Shown: positions 1 to 6,448 of the stretch, piece after piece
How positions within the stretch are numbered: position 1 is the first letter of the stretch
Layout: the number at the start of each line of letters is the position of its first letter
Assembly (NCBI GenBank): GCA_003151375.1
Contig: PLXI01000084.1
Location: forward strand, 1 to 6,980
Direction of reading: 5' to 3'
Source of the DNA: Hyphomicrobiales bacterium
GTDB lineage: Bacteria > Pseudomonadota > Alphaproteobacteria > Rhizobiales > Aestuariivirgaceae
Length of the DNA stretch: 6,980 nucleotides
The notes under the pieces: model-generated
What the model saw: the letters and a program-made list of their open reading frames with translations, nothing else
The model's database searches: none
What the model was told of the DNA's origin: nothing
Program-made: the position numbers and the translations under genes

Positions 1-667
1 AAGTGTTGGCCATGGCACCACCGATGACAAGGCCTTCAACTTTCTTCATCAAATTGCTCAAAAGGTCGAGCTTGGATGAAACCTTGGCCCCACCCACAAT
101 GGCAATTACAGGGCGCTTGGGCTGTTCCAGTGCCTTCGACAGTGCATCCAATTCCGCTTGCATGGCGCGGCCCGCATAAGCGGGAATCACGTGGGCGATG
201 CCTTCAGTTGATGAATGGGCGCGGTGAGCGGCAGAGAAAGCATCATTCACAAATATATCGCCAAGGCCACCCAACATTTTGGCAAAGCCCACGTCATTCT
301 TTTCTTCACCTGCGTGATAGCGGGTGTTTTCCATCAAGATCACATCGCCTGGCTTGGCGTTGACCACAGGAGCGGTTTGCCAATCCGTGAAGATGAATTC
401 AACTTTATGGCCCAGCGCTTTGTGCAAAGCAGGTGCCACCGGCTTCAATGACATCTCCGGCACAACCTTGCCCTTGGGTCGATCAAAATGCGCGAGAATA
501 ATGACCGCAGCGCCTTTGGAGAGAAGTTCCTTCAGCGTGGGCACCACGCGGTCAATGCGCGTGGTATCAGTCACATGGCCGTTTTCCATTGGCACATTGA
601 GATCAAGGCGGATGACAACTTTTTTGCCAGAGACGTTGACATCATCAAGGGTGCGGAAAGCGGACAT
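1..667 (-). CDS. pgk: Phosphoglycerate kinase, N-terminal part (runs off the left edge)
   Basis: Cytoplasmic glycolytic/Calvin-cycle enzyme that moves phosphate between 1,3-bisphosphoglycerate and ADP. The 222 visible codons cover the N-terminal (phosphoglycerate-binding) domain and the start of the nucleotide domain, out of the family's usual ~395-400 residues. Visible motifs: RLDLNVPM (residues 20-27, with substrate-binding Asp22 and Asn24), AHFDRPKGK (59-67, with His60 and Arg63), MENTRYHAGEEKND (112-125), VNDAFSAAHRAHSSTEG (140-156, with Arg149) and VGGAKVSSKLDLL (191-203). No frame break is seen. Two in-frame ATGs lie 12 bases apart (679 and 667). I chose 667 because GGAG sits 6 bases before it and MSAFRTLDDV is the familiar alphaproteobacterial start. 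The next gene upstream on this strand is not gap, the usual partner, but an unrelated insert. Identification is near certain; only the C-terminal half is unseen. Confidence 0.97.
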   Translation of the reverse strand, partial: MSAFRTLDDVNVSGKKVVIRLDLNVPMENGHVTDTTRIDRVVPTLKELLSKGAAVIILAHFDRPKGKVVPEMSLKPVAPALHKALGHKVEFIFTDWQTAPVVNAKPGDVILMENTRYHAGEEKNDVGFAKMLGGLGDIFVNDAFSAAHRAHSSTEGIAHVIPAYAGRAMQAELDALSKALEQPKRPVIAIVGGAKVSSKLDLLSNLMKKVEGLVIGGAMANT

Positions 668-701
668 GTGGGACTCCATTTACAATTTGTGAGGGGCGTA
701 C

Positions 702-720
702 CTCAAAGTACTGTTTTGAG
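702..720. repeat. Inverted repeat CTCAAA-N7-TTTGAG in front of pgk
   Basis: Perfect 6-base arms separated by 7 bases, 35 bases upstream of the pgk start codon. The place is right for an operator or a leader stem of pgk. No known regulator motif is recognised, and 6-base arms can arise by chance, so a regulatory role is only inferred. Confidence 0.35.
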
Positions 721-728
721 CAAGCGCC

Positions 729-746
729 TTGCGGCGGGTGCCGCAA
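729..746. repeat. GC-rich hairpin, 7-bp stem with GGGT loop
   Basis: TTGCGGC and GCCGCAA form a perfect 7-bp stem around a 4-base loop, in the divergent interval between pgk and ppk2. Only three T follow on the plus strand and there is no T run on the minus strand, so a classical terminator is unlikely. It could be a leader stem of pgk or a leftover of the rearrangement that put ppk2 here. The structure is visible; the function is unknown. Confidence 0.4.
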
Positions 747-809
747 TTTGACATAGGCTGCGGGCAACACGGAAGAGGTTGATTGCCGCCACGAGAAGGT
801 GAAGGGCTT

Positions 810-851
810 GGTGTTAAGGACGGAGTTTTTGAAGAAGGCTTGAGAGATTAG
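810..851 (+). repeat. Direct repeat copy 1, left of ppk2
   Basis: A 42-base sequence that recurs at 1813-1854 with 6 mismatches. The middle 21 bases (823-843, core GTTTTTGAAGAAGGCTTGA) are identical. This copy ends 73 bases before the ppk2 start codon. It is not an obvious transposon end, since the two copies are direct and no transposase is present. Flanking direct repeats suggest a cassette insertion, a duplication or recombination between dispersed repeats. Confidence 0.8.
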
Positions 852-924
852 CTCTAGGACAAGTGCGTTCAACCACGATAAGCTCGCCGCCCAAATGGAG
901 CAAAGCTTTGGCAAAGGAAGTGCA

Positions 925-1797
925 ATGAAAATCAATTCAACTGACTTTCGTGTAAAAGAATTACAGCAAATCGAACTCCAGAAGTGGCAGACCAACGCCG
1001 CGCCCGTCTATGAATCGAAAAAAGACTATCAGGAGCAGCTAGACGCGCACGTCAAACAATTGAGTTCACAACAGCAGCTTTTATATGCGGCAAATCGCTT
1101 TGCTATTTTGATCATTTTTCAGGCCATGGATGCAGCGGGAAAAGATGGTGCAATCAAGCATGTGATGTCAGGTGTCAATCCACAGGGCTGCCAGGTTTTC
1201 AGCTATAAGCACCCCAGTGAGGCCGAACTGGAGCATGATTTTCTTTGGCGCACGACCCGCGATCTACCTGAACGCGGGCGGATAGGCATTTTCAATCGGT
1301 CATACTATGAAGAGGTGTTAATCGCGCGTGTCCACCCAGAGATTCTTCGTGGTGAAGGGGTTGTGCAAACCTCGGCAGAGGAGAAGACAATTTGGCAAAA
1401 CCGTTTTCGTTCGATCAACAATCTGGAAATGCACCTCAGCGACAACGGCACGCGCGTCATCAAATTCTTTCTCCATTTGTCAAAGGAAGAACAACGCAAA
1501 CGCTTTTTGAAGCGGATTGATGAGCCCGAAAAGAATTGGAAATTCACCACGGCCGATGTTGAAGAACGGCATTTCTGGGATGACTATATGAAGGCTTACG
1601 GCGAATGTTTAAGTGCAACAAGCACCAATGAATCTCCGTGGTATATCGTTCCCGCCGATGACAAGAAGAACACAAGGTTGATCGTATCGCAAATCGTGCT
1701 TGATACAATTGAAGGGCTCAAACTGAGTTACCCTGCAAGTGATGCCGCGCGGGTTCGTGAACTGCAATCGATCCGAGAAAAGCTTGCGGGGAAATGA
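925..1797 (+). CDS. ppk2: Polyphosphate kinase 2 family (class III-like) polyphosphate:nucleotide phosphotransferase
   Basis: Predicted cytoplasmic enzyme that phosphorylates nucleotides with inorganic polyphosphate. Class III members use both AMP and ADP; the exact substrate here is inferred. The protein is 290 residues, normal for a single-domain PPK2. Walker A is MDAAGKDG (68-75). The Walker B segment IGIFNRSYYEEVL (120-132) has FNRSxYExVL, as in class III-type proteins, rather than the FDRSWYNR of classes I/II. The lid RIDEPEKNWKF (197-207) and SPWYIVPADDKKNTR (237-251) complete the fold. An in-frame ATG at 895 would add 10 residues but has no ribosome binding site; the ATG at 925 has AAGGAAG just upstream, so I start there. 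The gene opposes pgk and the 408-residue gene, so it is a stand-alone unit, and a 42-base direct repeat brackets it. No promoter or terminator of its own could be fixed. Family assignment is firm. Confidence 0.94.
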   Translation: MKINSTDFRVKELQQIELQKWQTNAAPVYESKKDYQEQLDAHVKQLSSQQQLLYAANRFAILIIFQAMDAAGKDGAIKHVMSGVNPQGCQVFSYKHPSEAELEHDFLWRTTRDLPERGRIGIFNRSYYEEVLIARVHPEILRGEGVVQTSAEEKTIWQNRFRSINNLEMHLSDNGTRVIKFFLHLSKEEQRKRFLKRIDEPEKNWKFTTADVEERHFWDDYMKAYGECLSATSTNESPWYIVPADDKKNTRLIVSQIVLDTIEGLKLSYPASDAARVRELQSIREKLAGK

Positions 1798-1812
1798 GAG
1801 GACAACGTGCAT

Positions 1813-1854
1813 GGTGCTAAGGTCAGAGTTTTTGAAGAAGGCTTGAACGAGTAG
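1813..1854 (+). repeat. Direct repeat copy 2, right of ppk2
   Basis: Second copy of the 42-base repeat found at 810-851 (36 of 42 identical; identical core 1826-1846). It begins 15 bases after the ppk2 stop codon and lies in the 97-base gap between the convergent ppk2 and 408-residue genes. Same orientation as copy 1, with a period of 1003 bases. Confidence 0.8.
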
Positions 1855-1894
1855 ATGGTCGATCGAACCGCCGCATTATAATTCTTAAGTCAAA

Positions 1895-3121
1895 CTATCC
1901 TTTGAGAATTCTTTTCATACTACCTTCAACAAACTGATTTGGCTTCCAGCCCCTGACAATTTTATCAATGACAAAGCTATCGAACGCTGCCAACCCAACT
2001 CCAGCAGCCACGCCACCAGCGCCAGAAGTAAGTGCGCTAGCTCCAAATCCAAGCAGCGTAAACAACGTAAACCGAGTTGCGCGTGCAGGCAGCTTGTCGA
2101 TCCAACCTTTCTTGCTAATCTCCTGATAGTAACTGTCAACTAAGTCGACATCCATAGGCTTACCTTTTAGCCAGCGCTTGAATTTGTCAGCCTCTTCTAG
2201 GAGCTTCATAAAATTGTCAAAAGTCAAGCTACCGGAATCTATGGCTTCACGTACAGATTTGGTCTTCTGAAGAATAACATTTTCAAATCGCGATAATCTC
2301 GCGGCGTTTGCGCTACGTTTTTCCAGGATACCGCGCAGTCGTAATTCCAGAAGATGTGAGGAAATATCTGATGTTACCAAATCAGTGCCATATTTCAGAG
2401 CCAAAGCAAGGTTCCACCTTGTGGTGAGCATGTGGGCCATCAAATAGTCAGGTGTAATGGTGCTATGTCCCGGGGGAACTCTAGCGTGATACAATGTATT
2501 TAGTTGATCAAAATTTAGATTTGTTTCGATAATAAATTTGGATTCGCTAAGTCGTTTTATCCTAAAGTAATCTGATGGGCTGGCTTGGAACTCGGGAACG
2601 AATTCTTTCAGTAAATCGGTTACAGCTCTCCAAATGTATTGCCCATCATCCAGATCACCCTGAGCGGCTTGGATTGGTCCCACACCCTGAACACGAAGAT
2701 CATCAGTATGCTTGACTGAAATCCTTTCAAACAATCTTTCTAGCTTTCCAGTTGGAAAGTTAGGGTTCTTATCCCTCATGAAGGGATCCAAAAATTGCTC
2801 TTTATCGCGGAGCTTACGAGCCTTCGCGTCTGCTCCACTAAATTCAAAAGAAACAAATTGTAGTTCGGTTAACGCCGTACCGCTCAAAGGCTGGCCAACT
2901 ACACCAGTCATGTCGCGGAAGAAGGTTGCAGTGCAAGCGCCGCTATCCAACAACAGCCGGAAATTGTCTATACCCACATCTTTGACAAGGAGCACCAAGT
3001 TGCTGCGGTCAAGTACCAAATGCACGTTTTGATAGAATAGGAGAGCCTCCGCAAAAGTTCCCACGTCAATGTTGGTATCTAAATAAGATTGGCCGCCTCT
3101 TAATGTGATGCTTTCAAACAC
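1895..3121 (-). CDS. Uncharacterised 408-residue protein with a glycine-rich hydrophobic C-terminal segment
   Basis: I do not recognise the family and give no function. The start is GTG at 3121, supported by an excellent ribosome binding site (GGGGGAGG, complement at 3129-3136) 7 bases before it; the stop is TAG. Most of the chain looks soluble, mixed helical and rich in charged residues. Residues ~351-390 form a Gly/Ala-rich hydrophobic stretch (FTLFTLLGFGASALTSGAGG, then VAAGVGLAAFDSFVIDKIVR), followed by GWKPNQF and a basic tail. This could be a membrane hairpin, a glycine-zipper-like segment or a buried helix pair. No signal peptide is seen. Base composition is lower in GC than the neighbours (20 of 60 bases in 2521-2580, against 37 of 60 in tkt at 4741-4800), which hints at acquisition. 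It lies 46 bases behind tkt on the same strand with no terminator between, so read-through from tkt is likely. Intact reading frame and strong start make it a real gene. Confidence 0.85.
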   Translation of the reverse strand: MFESITLRGGQSYLDTNIDVGTFAEALLFYQNVHLVLDRSNLVLLVKDVGIDNFRLLLDSGACTATFFRDMTGVVGQPLSGTALTELQFVSFEFSGADAKARKLRDKEQFLDPFMRDKNPNFPTGKLERLFERISVKHTDDLRVQGVGPIQAAQGDLDDGQYIWRAVTDLLKEFVPEFQASPSDYFRIKRLSESKFIIETNLNFDQLNTLYHARVPPGHSTITPDYLMAHMLTTRWNLALALKYGTDLVTSDISSHLLELRLRGILEKRSANAARLSRFENVILQKTKSVREAIDSGSLTFDNFMKLLEEADKFKRWLKGKPMDVDLVDSYYQEISKKGWIDKLPARATRFTLFTLLGFGASALTSGAGGVAAGVGLAAFDSFVIDKIVRGWKPNQFVEGSMKRILKG

Positions 3122-3167
3122 AATTCGGCCTCCCCCAAAGCAAGTTCTGAAATACTCTAAACTATGC

Positions 3168-5141
3168 CTACTTCCCCGCTGCCTTCACCACTGCCTTGGC
3201 TGTGATCCCGAACTTTTCATACAGCACCTCCGCCGGAGCACTTGCCCCAAACCCGTGCATCCCAATGAAATGGCCATCAACACCGATGAACTTATCCCAG
3301 CAGGTACGAACACCCGCTTCCACCGCGATGCGGATTTTTTCGGTGCCCATGACTTTGGCTTTGTAAGCTTTGGACTGACGCTCAAACAATTCCATCGACG
3401 GCACAGAAACCACACGCGTTGGCGTGCCCTTCTTATCGAGCATTTCTTTTGCCGCCATGGCGATTTCGACTTCTGAGCCTGAGGCGAAGATCACAACTTT
3501 TGCCTTCTTCTTGGATGAAGCAATTTCATACGCCCCAAAACCGCAGAGGTTCTTGGCCGAATAGGTCAGCCGCGCTGGCTTCACCTTTTGGCGCGTGATG
3601 ACGAGGATGCTTGGTGTCTTGGGCATTTCCAGCGCCAGCTGCCAACACTCCACCGCTTCAACCGCATCACACGGGCGCAACACATGGATATTTGGAATCA
3701 CACGGCAAGCCGCCAGATGTTCCACGGCTTGGTGTGTTGGGCCATCTTCGCCAAGGCCAATTGAATCATGCGACATAACAAAGATCGAACGAATGCCCAT
3801 GAGTGCGGCCAAGCGGATCGAAGGCCTGCAATAATCAGTGAAGCAGAAGAAGGTGCCGCCATAAGGGATCACGCCACCATGCAGCGCCATGCCGTTCAAA
3901 GCCGCCGCCATGCCATGTTCACGGATGCCGTAAGACAAATAGCTGCCGGAATAATCCGCAGCGCTGAAAGGTTTTTGATCTTTGGAATTGGTGTTATTGG
4001 AATGGGTGAGATCTGCGCTGCCGCCAATGGTTTCAGTGACAATCGGGTTGATGATATTCAATGCAGCCTGCGATGAGGCGCGTGTGGCCACCCAAGGCGG
4101 GCTTGCGGCCAGCGTCTTTTTATAAGCTGCAATGGCGTCGTCTAAATTGGCAGGAAGTGCGCCGGATGTAATACGTTCAAACTCTGCGCGCTTGGGATGC
4201 GCCTTCAAACGCATTTCCCAGGCTTCGCGTGCGGATTTGCCTTTGGCGCCCACAGCACGCCAAGCTGATACGATTTCATCGGGCACAACAAAGGGAGGAT
4301 AGGGCCAGTTCAAAACCACCCGTGCCTTGGCGATTTCTTCAGCGCCTAAGGGTGAACCATGTGCGGCATTGGTGCCCTGCTTGTCAGGAGCGCCAAAACC
4401 GATGATGGTTTTGCAAGCGATCAAAGTGGGTCGATCAGAATTGTGAGCAAACTGCAATGCGCCGAGAACCGCGCTGTGGTCGAGGCCATCAACGCGAGTC
4501 ACGTTCCAGCCCGAAGCGGCAAAGCGTTGCAACTGGTCGGTGTTATCAGAAATTCCCACCTTGCCGTCAATGGTGATGCCATTGTCATCCCACAACACAA
4601 TGAGGTTTTTAAGTTTCAAATGCCCAGCCAGCGCAAGCGCCTCTTGGCTGATGCCCTCCATCAAGCAGCCGTCGCCGCATAGCACATAGGTTTTATGGTT
4701 GACCAGATCATCGCCAAAGCGCGAGTTCAAATGGCGCTCAGCCATGGCAAAGCCAACGGCATTGCCAAAGCCCTGCCCCAATGGCCCGGTGGTGGTTTCA
4801 ATGCCAGTGGCATGGCCATATTCTGGGTGGCCCGCGGTTTTGGAGCCCCATTGGCGGAAGTTCTTGATCTGGTCGATGGTCATATCGGCAAAGCCGGTGA
4901 GATAGAGCAGCGAATAAAGCAACATGGAGCCATGGCCAGCGGACAGGATGAACCGGTCACGATCAGGCCAATGCGGGGCACTGGCATCAAATTTCAGCAC
5001 ATCGCCCCACAAGGCGGTTGCCAGGTCTGCACAGCCCATGGGCAGGCCTGGGTGGCCGGAATTGGCCTTCTGGACGGCATCCATGGAAAGGGCGCGGATA
5101 GCATTGGCCATTAGGCGAGAGGTTGGGCTTGCATCAGTCAT
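3168..5141 (-). CDS. tkt: Transketolase
   Basis: Cytoplasmic thiamine-diphosphate enzyme of the pentose phosphate/Calvin pathways that moves two-carbon ketol units between sugar phosphates. The 657 residues match the usual ~660. N-terminal diphosphate-binding domain: SGHPG (28-32, His30), SAGHGS (67-72, His70), GPLGQG (119-124), and GDGCLMEG (156-163) followed by WDDN with Asn187, the classical GDG-to-N metal/cofactor motif. His261 lies in AAHGSP. Pyrimidine-binding domain: GGSADLTHSNNT (373-384), YGIREHGMAAALNG (404-417, catalytic Glu408), FTDYCRPSIRLAALM (434-448) and SHDSIGLGEDGPTHQ (457-471). The C-terminal domain is complete. A GTG at 5150 would add MPP, but the ATG at 5141 has AAGG 8 bases upstream, so I start there. 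In many relatives tkt is followed by gap and pgk; here the 408-residue gene follows after 46 bases. Confidence 0.97.
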   Translation of the reverse strand: MTDASPTSRLMANAIRALSMDAVQKANSGHPGLPMGCADLATALWGDVLKFDASAPHWPDRDRFILSAGHGSMLLYSLLYLTGFADMTIDQIKNFRQWGSKTAGHPEYGHATGIETTTGPLGQGFGNAVGFAMAERHLNSRFGDDLVNHKTYVLCGDGCLMEGISQEALALAGHLKLKNLIVLWDDNGITIDGKVGISDNTDQLQRFAASGWNVTRVDGLDHSAVLGALQFAHNSDRPTLIACKTIIGFGAPDKQGTNAAHGSPLGAEEIAKARVVLNWPYPPFVVPDEIVSAWRAVGAKGKSAREAWEMRLKAHPKRAEFERITSGALPANLDDAIAAYKKTLAASPPWVATRASSQAALNIINPIVTETIGGSADLTHSNNTNSKDQKPFSAADYSGSYLSYGIREHGMAAALNGMALHGGVIPYGGTFFCFTDYCRPSIRLAALMGIRSIFVMSHDSIGLGEDGPTHQAVEHLAACRVIPNIHVLRPCDAVEAVECWQLALEMPKTPSILVITRQKVKPARLTYSAKNLCGFGAYEIASSKKKAKVVIFASGSEVEIAMAAKEMLDKKGTPTRVVSVPSMELFERQSKAYKAKVMGTEKIRIAVEAGVRTCWDKFIGVDGHFIGMHGFGASAPAEVLYEKFGITAKAVVKAAGK

Positions 5142-5176
5142 TGGGGGCACCTTGCTTTGAGGGTGAAGTTATAAAC

Positions 5177-5204
5177 CCAATATCAGGCAGGTTTGAGGTG
5201 TCAA
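5177..5204 (-). promoter_or_regulatory. Candidate tkt promoter
   Basis: On the minus strand a perfect TTGACA (complement at 5199-5204) lies about 58 bases before the tkt start codon. Sixteen bases after it is TATTGG (5182-5177), a weak -10 match. The -35 box is good; the -10 choice is uncertain (GATATT and TATAAC are also nearby), so the transcription start is not fixed. Confidence 0.4.
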
Positions 5205-5209
5205 TGACG

Positions 5210-5232
5210 CGTTATCACCTGGCACGTTATCA
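5210..5232 (-). promoter_or_regulatory. Two direct TGATAACG half-sites upstream of tkt
   Basis: Read on the minus strand, TGATAACG occurs twice (5232-5225 and 5217-5210) with a 15-base period, immediately upstream of the TTGACA box. This is a plausible operator position for tkt. The TGATAAC half with a central CG resembles LacI-family half-sites, but neither copy has a good opposite half, so the regulator is unknown. The same DNA is also upstream of the divergent DUF4164-zapA pair and could serve both. Confidence 0.35.
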
Positions 5233-5340
5233 ACAATGGCTTGGAAGCTTATGTCTCGGTAAAGAATCAGCTATGCGGCCCAAGTTTATGTGGTAAAAGG
5301 GAAATTGGCACAGCAAGCTGTGCTGCAGGGTTATGGGACG

Positions 5341-5625
5341 ATGACTGAAATTAACAAACTTGATGCCGCTTTTGCTCGTTTTGAGAAAGCGTTGGGACTT
5401 TTTGAGACGGCAACCACCGCTCATGTGGAGGAACGTGGTAAATTGCGCGCCGCTGTCAGTGGAGCTGATTTTGCGCAGCGCGATCATGCCAAGTTGCAAC
5501 AACAGCTTGAACAAGTGCGCGAAAAGGCGGCCGAGTTGGTGGATACATCTAAGCAAGCGGCTGGAAAAATCGATACCGCCATGGGGCGCATTCGCTCTGT
5601 GCTGCATTCCAACAGCGGGGCTTAA
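5341..5625 (+). CDS. DUF4164-type small coiled-coil protein
   Basis: A 94-residue soluble, highly charged, almost entirely helical protein. Residues ~4-85 show heptad-like spacing (for example KLQQQLEQVREKAAELVD at 51-68), with no membrane segment and no signal peptide. Length, composition and position directly before zapA match the DUF4164 proteins of alphaproteobacteria, whose function is not established; a link to ZapA or cell division is suggested by context only. The reading frame stays open upstream to a GTG at 5290, but that would add 17 residues unlike the family and lacks a convincing ribosome binding site. MTEINKLDAA at 5341 is the more natural start, although its own ribosome binding site is weak. 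The stop codon lies 2 bases before the zapA ATG, so the two are probably one operon. Confidence 0.8.
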   Translation: MTEINKLDAAFARFEKALGLFETATTAHVEERGKLRAAVSGADFAQRDHAKLQQQLEQVREKAAELVDTSKQAAGKIDTAMGRIRSVLHSNSGA

Positions 5626-5627
5626 GT

Positions 5628-5984
5628 ATGGCTAACGTTGTCGTCACAGTTGCTGATCGCCCCTACACCATGCAATGCCCCGATGGGGAAGAAGACCATT
5701 TGCGTGAGTTGGCGCAGTTACTCGACACTGAAGTTGCCCGCATCAAACAAAGCGTTGGATCCATCGGTGATATTCGCTTGTTAGTGATGAGTGGTTTGAT
5801 GGTGGCTGATCGGTTGAGCGAGGCCATCCAAAAAATTGAAACGCTTGAAGACCAAGTGCAAAGCCTACGTGAGGCCAAGAACGTAGCACAAACGCAGCTT
5901 AAGACGCTGGAAACAAATCTTACGACACATCTTGACCGCGCCGCCGTTCGTCTTGAAGGGCTAGCCAAGAAGATGGCGGAATAG
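5628..5984 (+). CDS. zapA: Cell division protein ZapA
   Basis: Cytoplasmic activator of FtsZ that promotes bundling of FtsZ filaments at the division ring. The 118 residues are close to the family's usual ~100-125. The N-terminal globular head has the family pattern: MANVVVTVADRPYTMQC (1-17), then DGEEDHLRELAQLLDTEV (19-36) and GSIGDIRLLVMSGLMVADRL (44-63). Residues ~64-115 form the long C-terminal coiled coil used for tetramer formation. The ATG is 2 bases after the upstream DUF4164 stop with no strong ribosome binding site, pointing to translational coupling. In many proteobacteria zapA is next to the 6S RNA gene; here two tiny genes intervene before the 6S-like structure. Confidence 0.93.
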   Translation: MANVVVTVADRPYTMQCPDGEEDHLRELAQLLDTEVARIKQSVGSIGDIRLLVMSGLMVADRLSEAIQKIETLEDQVQSLREAKNVAQTQLKTLETNLTTHLDRAAVRLEGLAKKMAE

Positions 5985-6008
5985 CTTTATTTTCATTCCG
6001 GTGGGATT

Positions 6009-6038
6009 CTGACATAATTGGGCCGCGTTGCGTGCTAA
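6009..6038 (+). promoter_or_regulatory. Candidate promoter for the His-rich peptide gene
   Basis: CTGACA (6009-6014), an 18-base spacer and TGCTAA (6033-6038), just after zapA. Transcription would begin near 6045, leaving a ~75-base leader before the ATG at 6121. The TGCTAA box and what follows it (to 6051) reappear almost unchanged in front of the 6S-like RNA at 6686-6701, which supports a promoter role. Confidence 0.4.
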
Positions 6039-6051
6039 GAAAGTGGCGCGC
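6034..6051 (+). repeat. Promoter-proximal repeat, copy 1 (GCTAAGAAAGTGGCGCGC)
   Basis: Matches 6686-6701 (GCTAAAAGTGGCGCGC) except for two extra bases. Both copies put a -10-like GCTAA directly before AAGTGGCGCGC, one after zapA and the other at the start of the 6S-like RNA. They may be copies of one promoter/start region. Confidence 0.55.
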
Positions 6052-6120
6052 AGTCCTGCCATGTCATTCAGTTCTTGTGGCGCGGCTGTTTTTACTTTTT
6101 GTCTCTCAAGGAGGAAAATC

Positions 6121-6270
6121 ATGACGAAGTTTATTCGGATTGCTATTGCTGCACTGGCTTTGGCCGGTGGTATTTCTGCCATGTCAGGGTCGGCCAATGC
6201 CAGAGGGCACCATGGCCATGGCCATGGCCATCGTTGCCATTGGCATCATCATCATCGTCACTGCTGGTAA
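6121..6270 (+). CDS. Tiny exported histidine-rich peptide, probable metal binder
   Basis: A 49-residue protein with no family that I recognise. The start at 6121 has a near-perfect ribosome binding site (AAGGAGG, 6109-6115); longer in-frame starts upstream lack this. Residues 1-27 form a classical Sec signal peptide: MTKFIR basic end, hydrophobic IAIAALALAGG core, and cleavage expected after SANA. The predicted mature part is only 22 residues (RGHHGHGHGHRCHW, then HHHHRHCW) with 11 His, 2 Cys and 2 Trp and no acidic residue. This suggests binding of Ni, Zn, Cu or a similar ion in the periplasm or outside the cell; the metal is not determined. The His-Gly run is encoded by three CATGGC hexamers. 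The gene has its own terminator, and a second gene of the same design follows at 6449. Not expected to be an enzyme. Confidence 0.85.
   Translation: MTKFIRIAIAALALAGGISAMSGSANARGHHGHGHGHRCHWHHHHRHCW
6211..6231 (+). repeat. Hexamer run (CATGGC)x3 plus CAT
   Basis: Three exact tandem CATGGC units plus CAT code for the HGHGHGH part of the His-rich peptide. A CAT x4 run follows at 6243-6254 (HHHH). Such runs can gain or lose units by slippage without changing frame, so the His count may vary between strains. Confidence 0.85.
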
Positions 6271-6296
6271 TTTCGACGCTGATCTTTCAATGAAGT

Positions 6297-6327
6297 AGCC
6301 CGCACCAGTAATGGCGCGGGCTTTTTT
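6297..6327 (+). terminator. Rho-independent terminator after the His-rich peptide gene
   Basis: AGCCCGC (6297-6303) pairs with GCGGGCT (6316-6322); inside, CCA (6305-6307) pairs with TGG (6312-6314) around a GTAA loop, with one A/C mismatch. Six T follow (6322-6327). It lies 26 bases after the stop codon. Confidence 0.9.
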
Positions 6328-6386
6328 ATTAGTTTCATCACGAAGCCGTGAAACACAATCATGTGATTGGCGTGTGAACTTCCTCT

Positions 6387-6416
6387 CTTGCCATGGTGGC
6401 GGCATGGGCGCGTTAA
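6387..6416 (+). promoter_or_regulatory. Candidate promoter for the Met/His-rich peptide gene
   Basis: CTTGCC (6387-6392), an 18-base spacer and CGTTAA (6411-6416), followed by AAGTG, the same post -10 context as at 6034-6045 and 6686-6695. It lies after the preceding terminator, so the second peptide gene probably has its own promoter. Both hexamers are imperfect. Confidence 0.4.
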
Positions 6417-6448
6417 AGTGACTCGCCCGCTCTCAGAGAGGAAATAAA

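Noticed and set aside
895..924. Earlier ATG of ppk2 at 895
   Set aside because: No ribosome binding site before it, while the in-frame ATG at 925 has AAGGAAG at good spacing.
645..995. Minus-strand open frame across the pgk-ppk2 interval as a gap remnant
   Set aside because: It shows no glyceraldehyde-3-phosphate dehydrogenase motifs and overlaps both pgk and ppk2; open by chance.
1880..1910. AATTCT...AGAATT inverted repeat at the end of the 408-residue gene as a terminator
   Set aside because: AT-rich, imperfect, and part of it is coding sequence; no convincing T run.
5142..5150. GTG start of tkt adding three residues
   Set aside because: The AAGG site would be too close to the GTG, and MTDASPT at 5141 has proper spacing.
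5290..5340. Upstream GTG start for the DUF4164 gene
   Set aside because: Adds a stretch unlike the family and lacks a clear ribosome binding site.
5977..6000. CGGAAT-N12-ATTCCG stem at the end of zapA as a terminator
   Set aside because: Only 6 bp, long loop and no T run after it.
6028..6120. Longer start for the His-rich peptide, and a frame-shifted plus-strand reading at 6075-6293
   Set aside because: The perfect AAGGAGG and the signal peptide both place the start at 6121; the other frame has neither.
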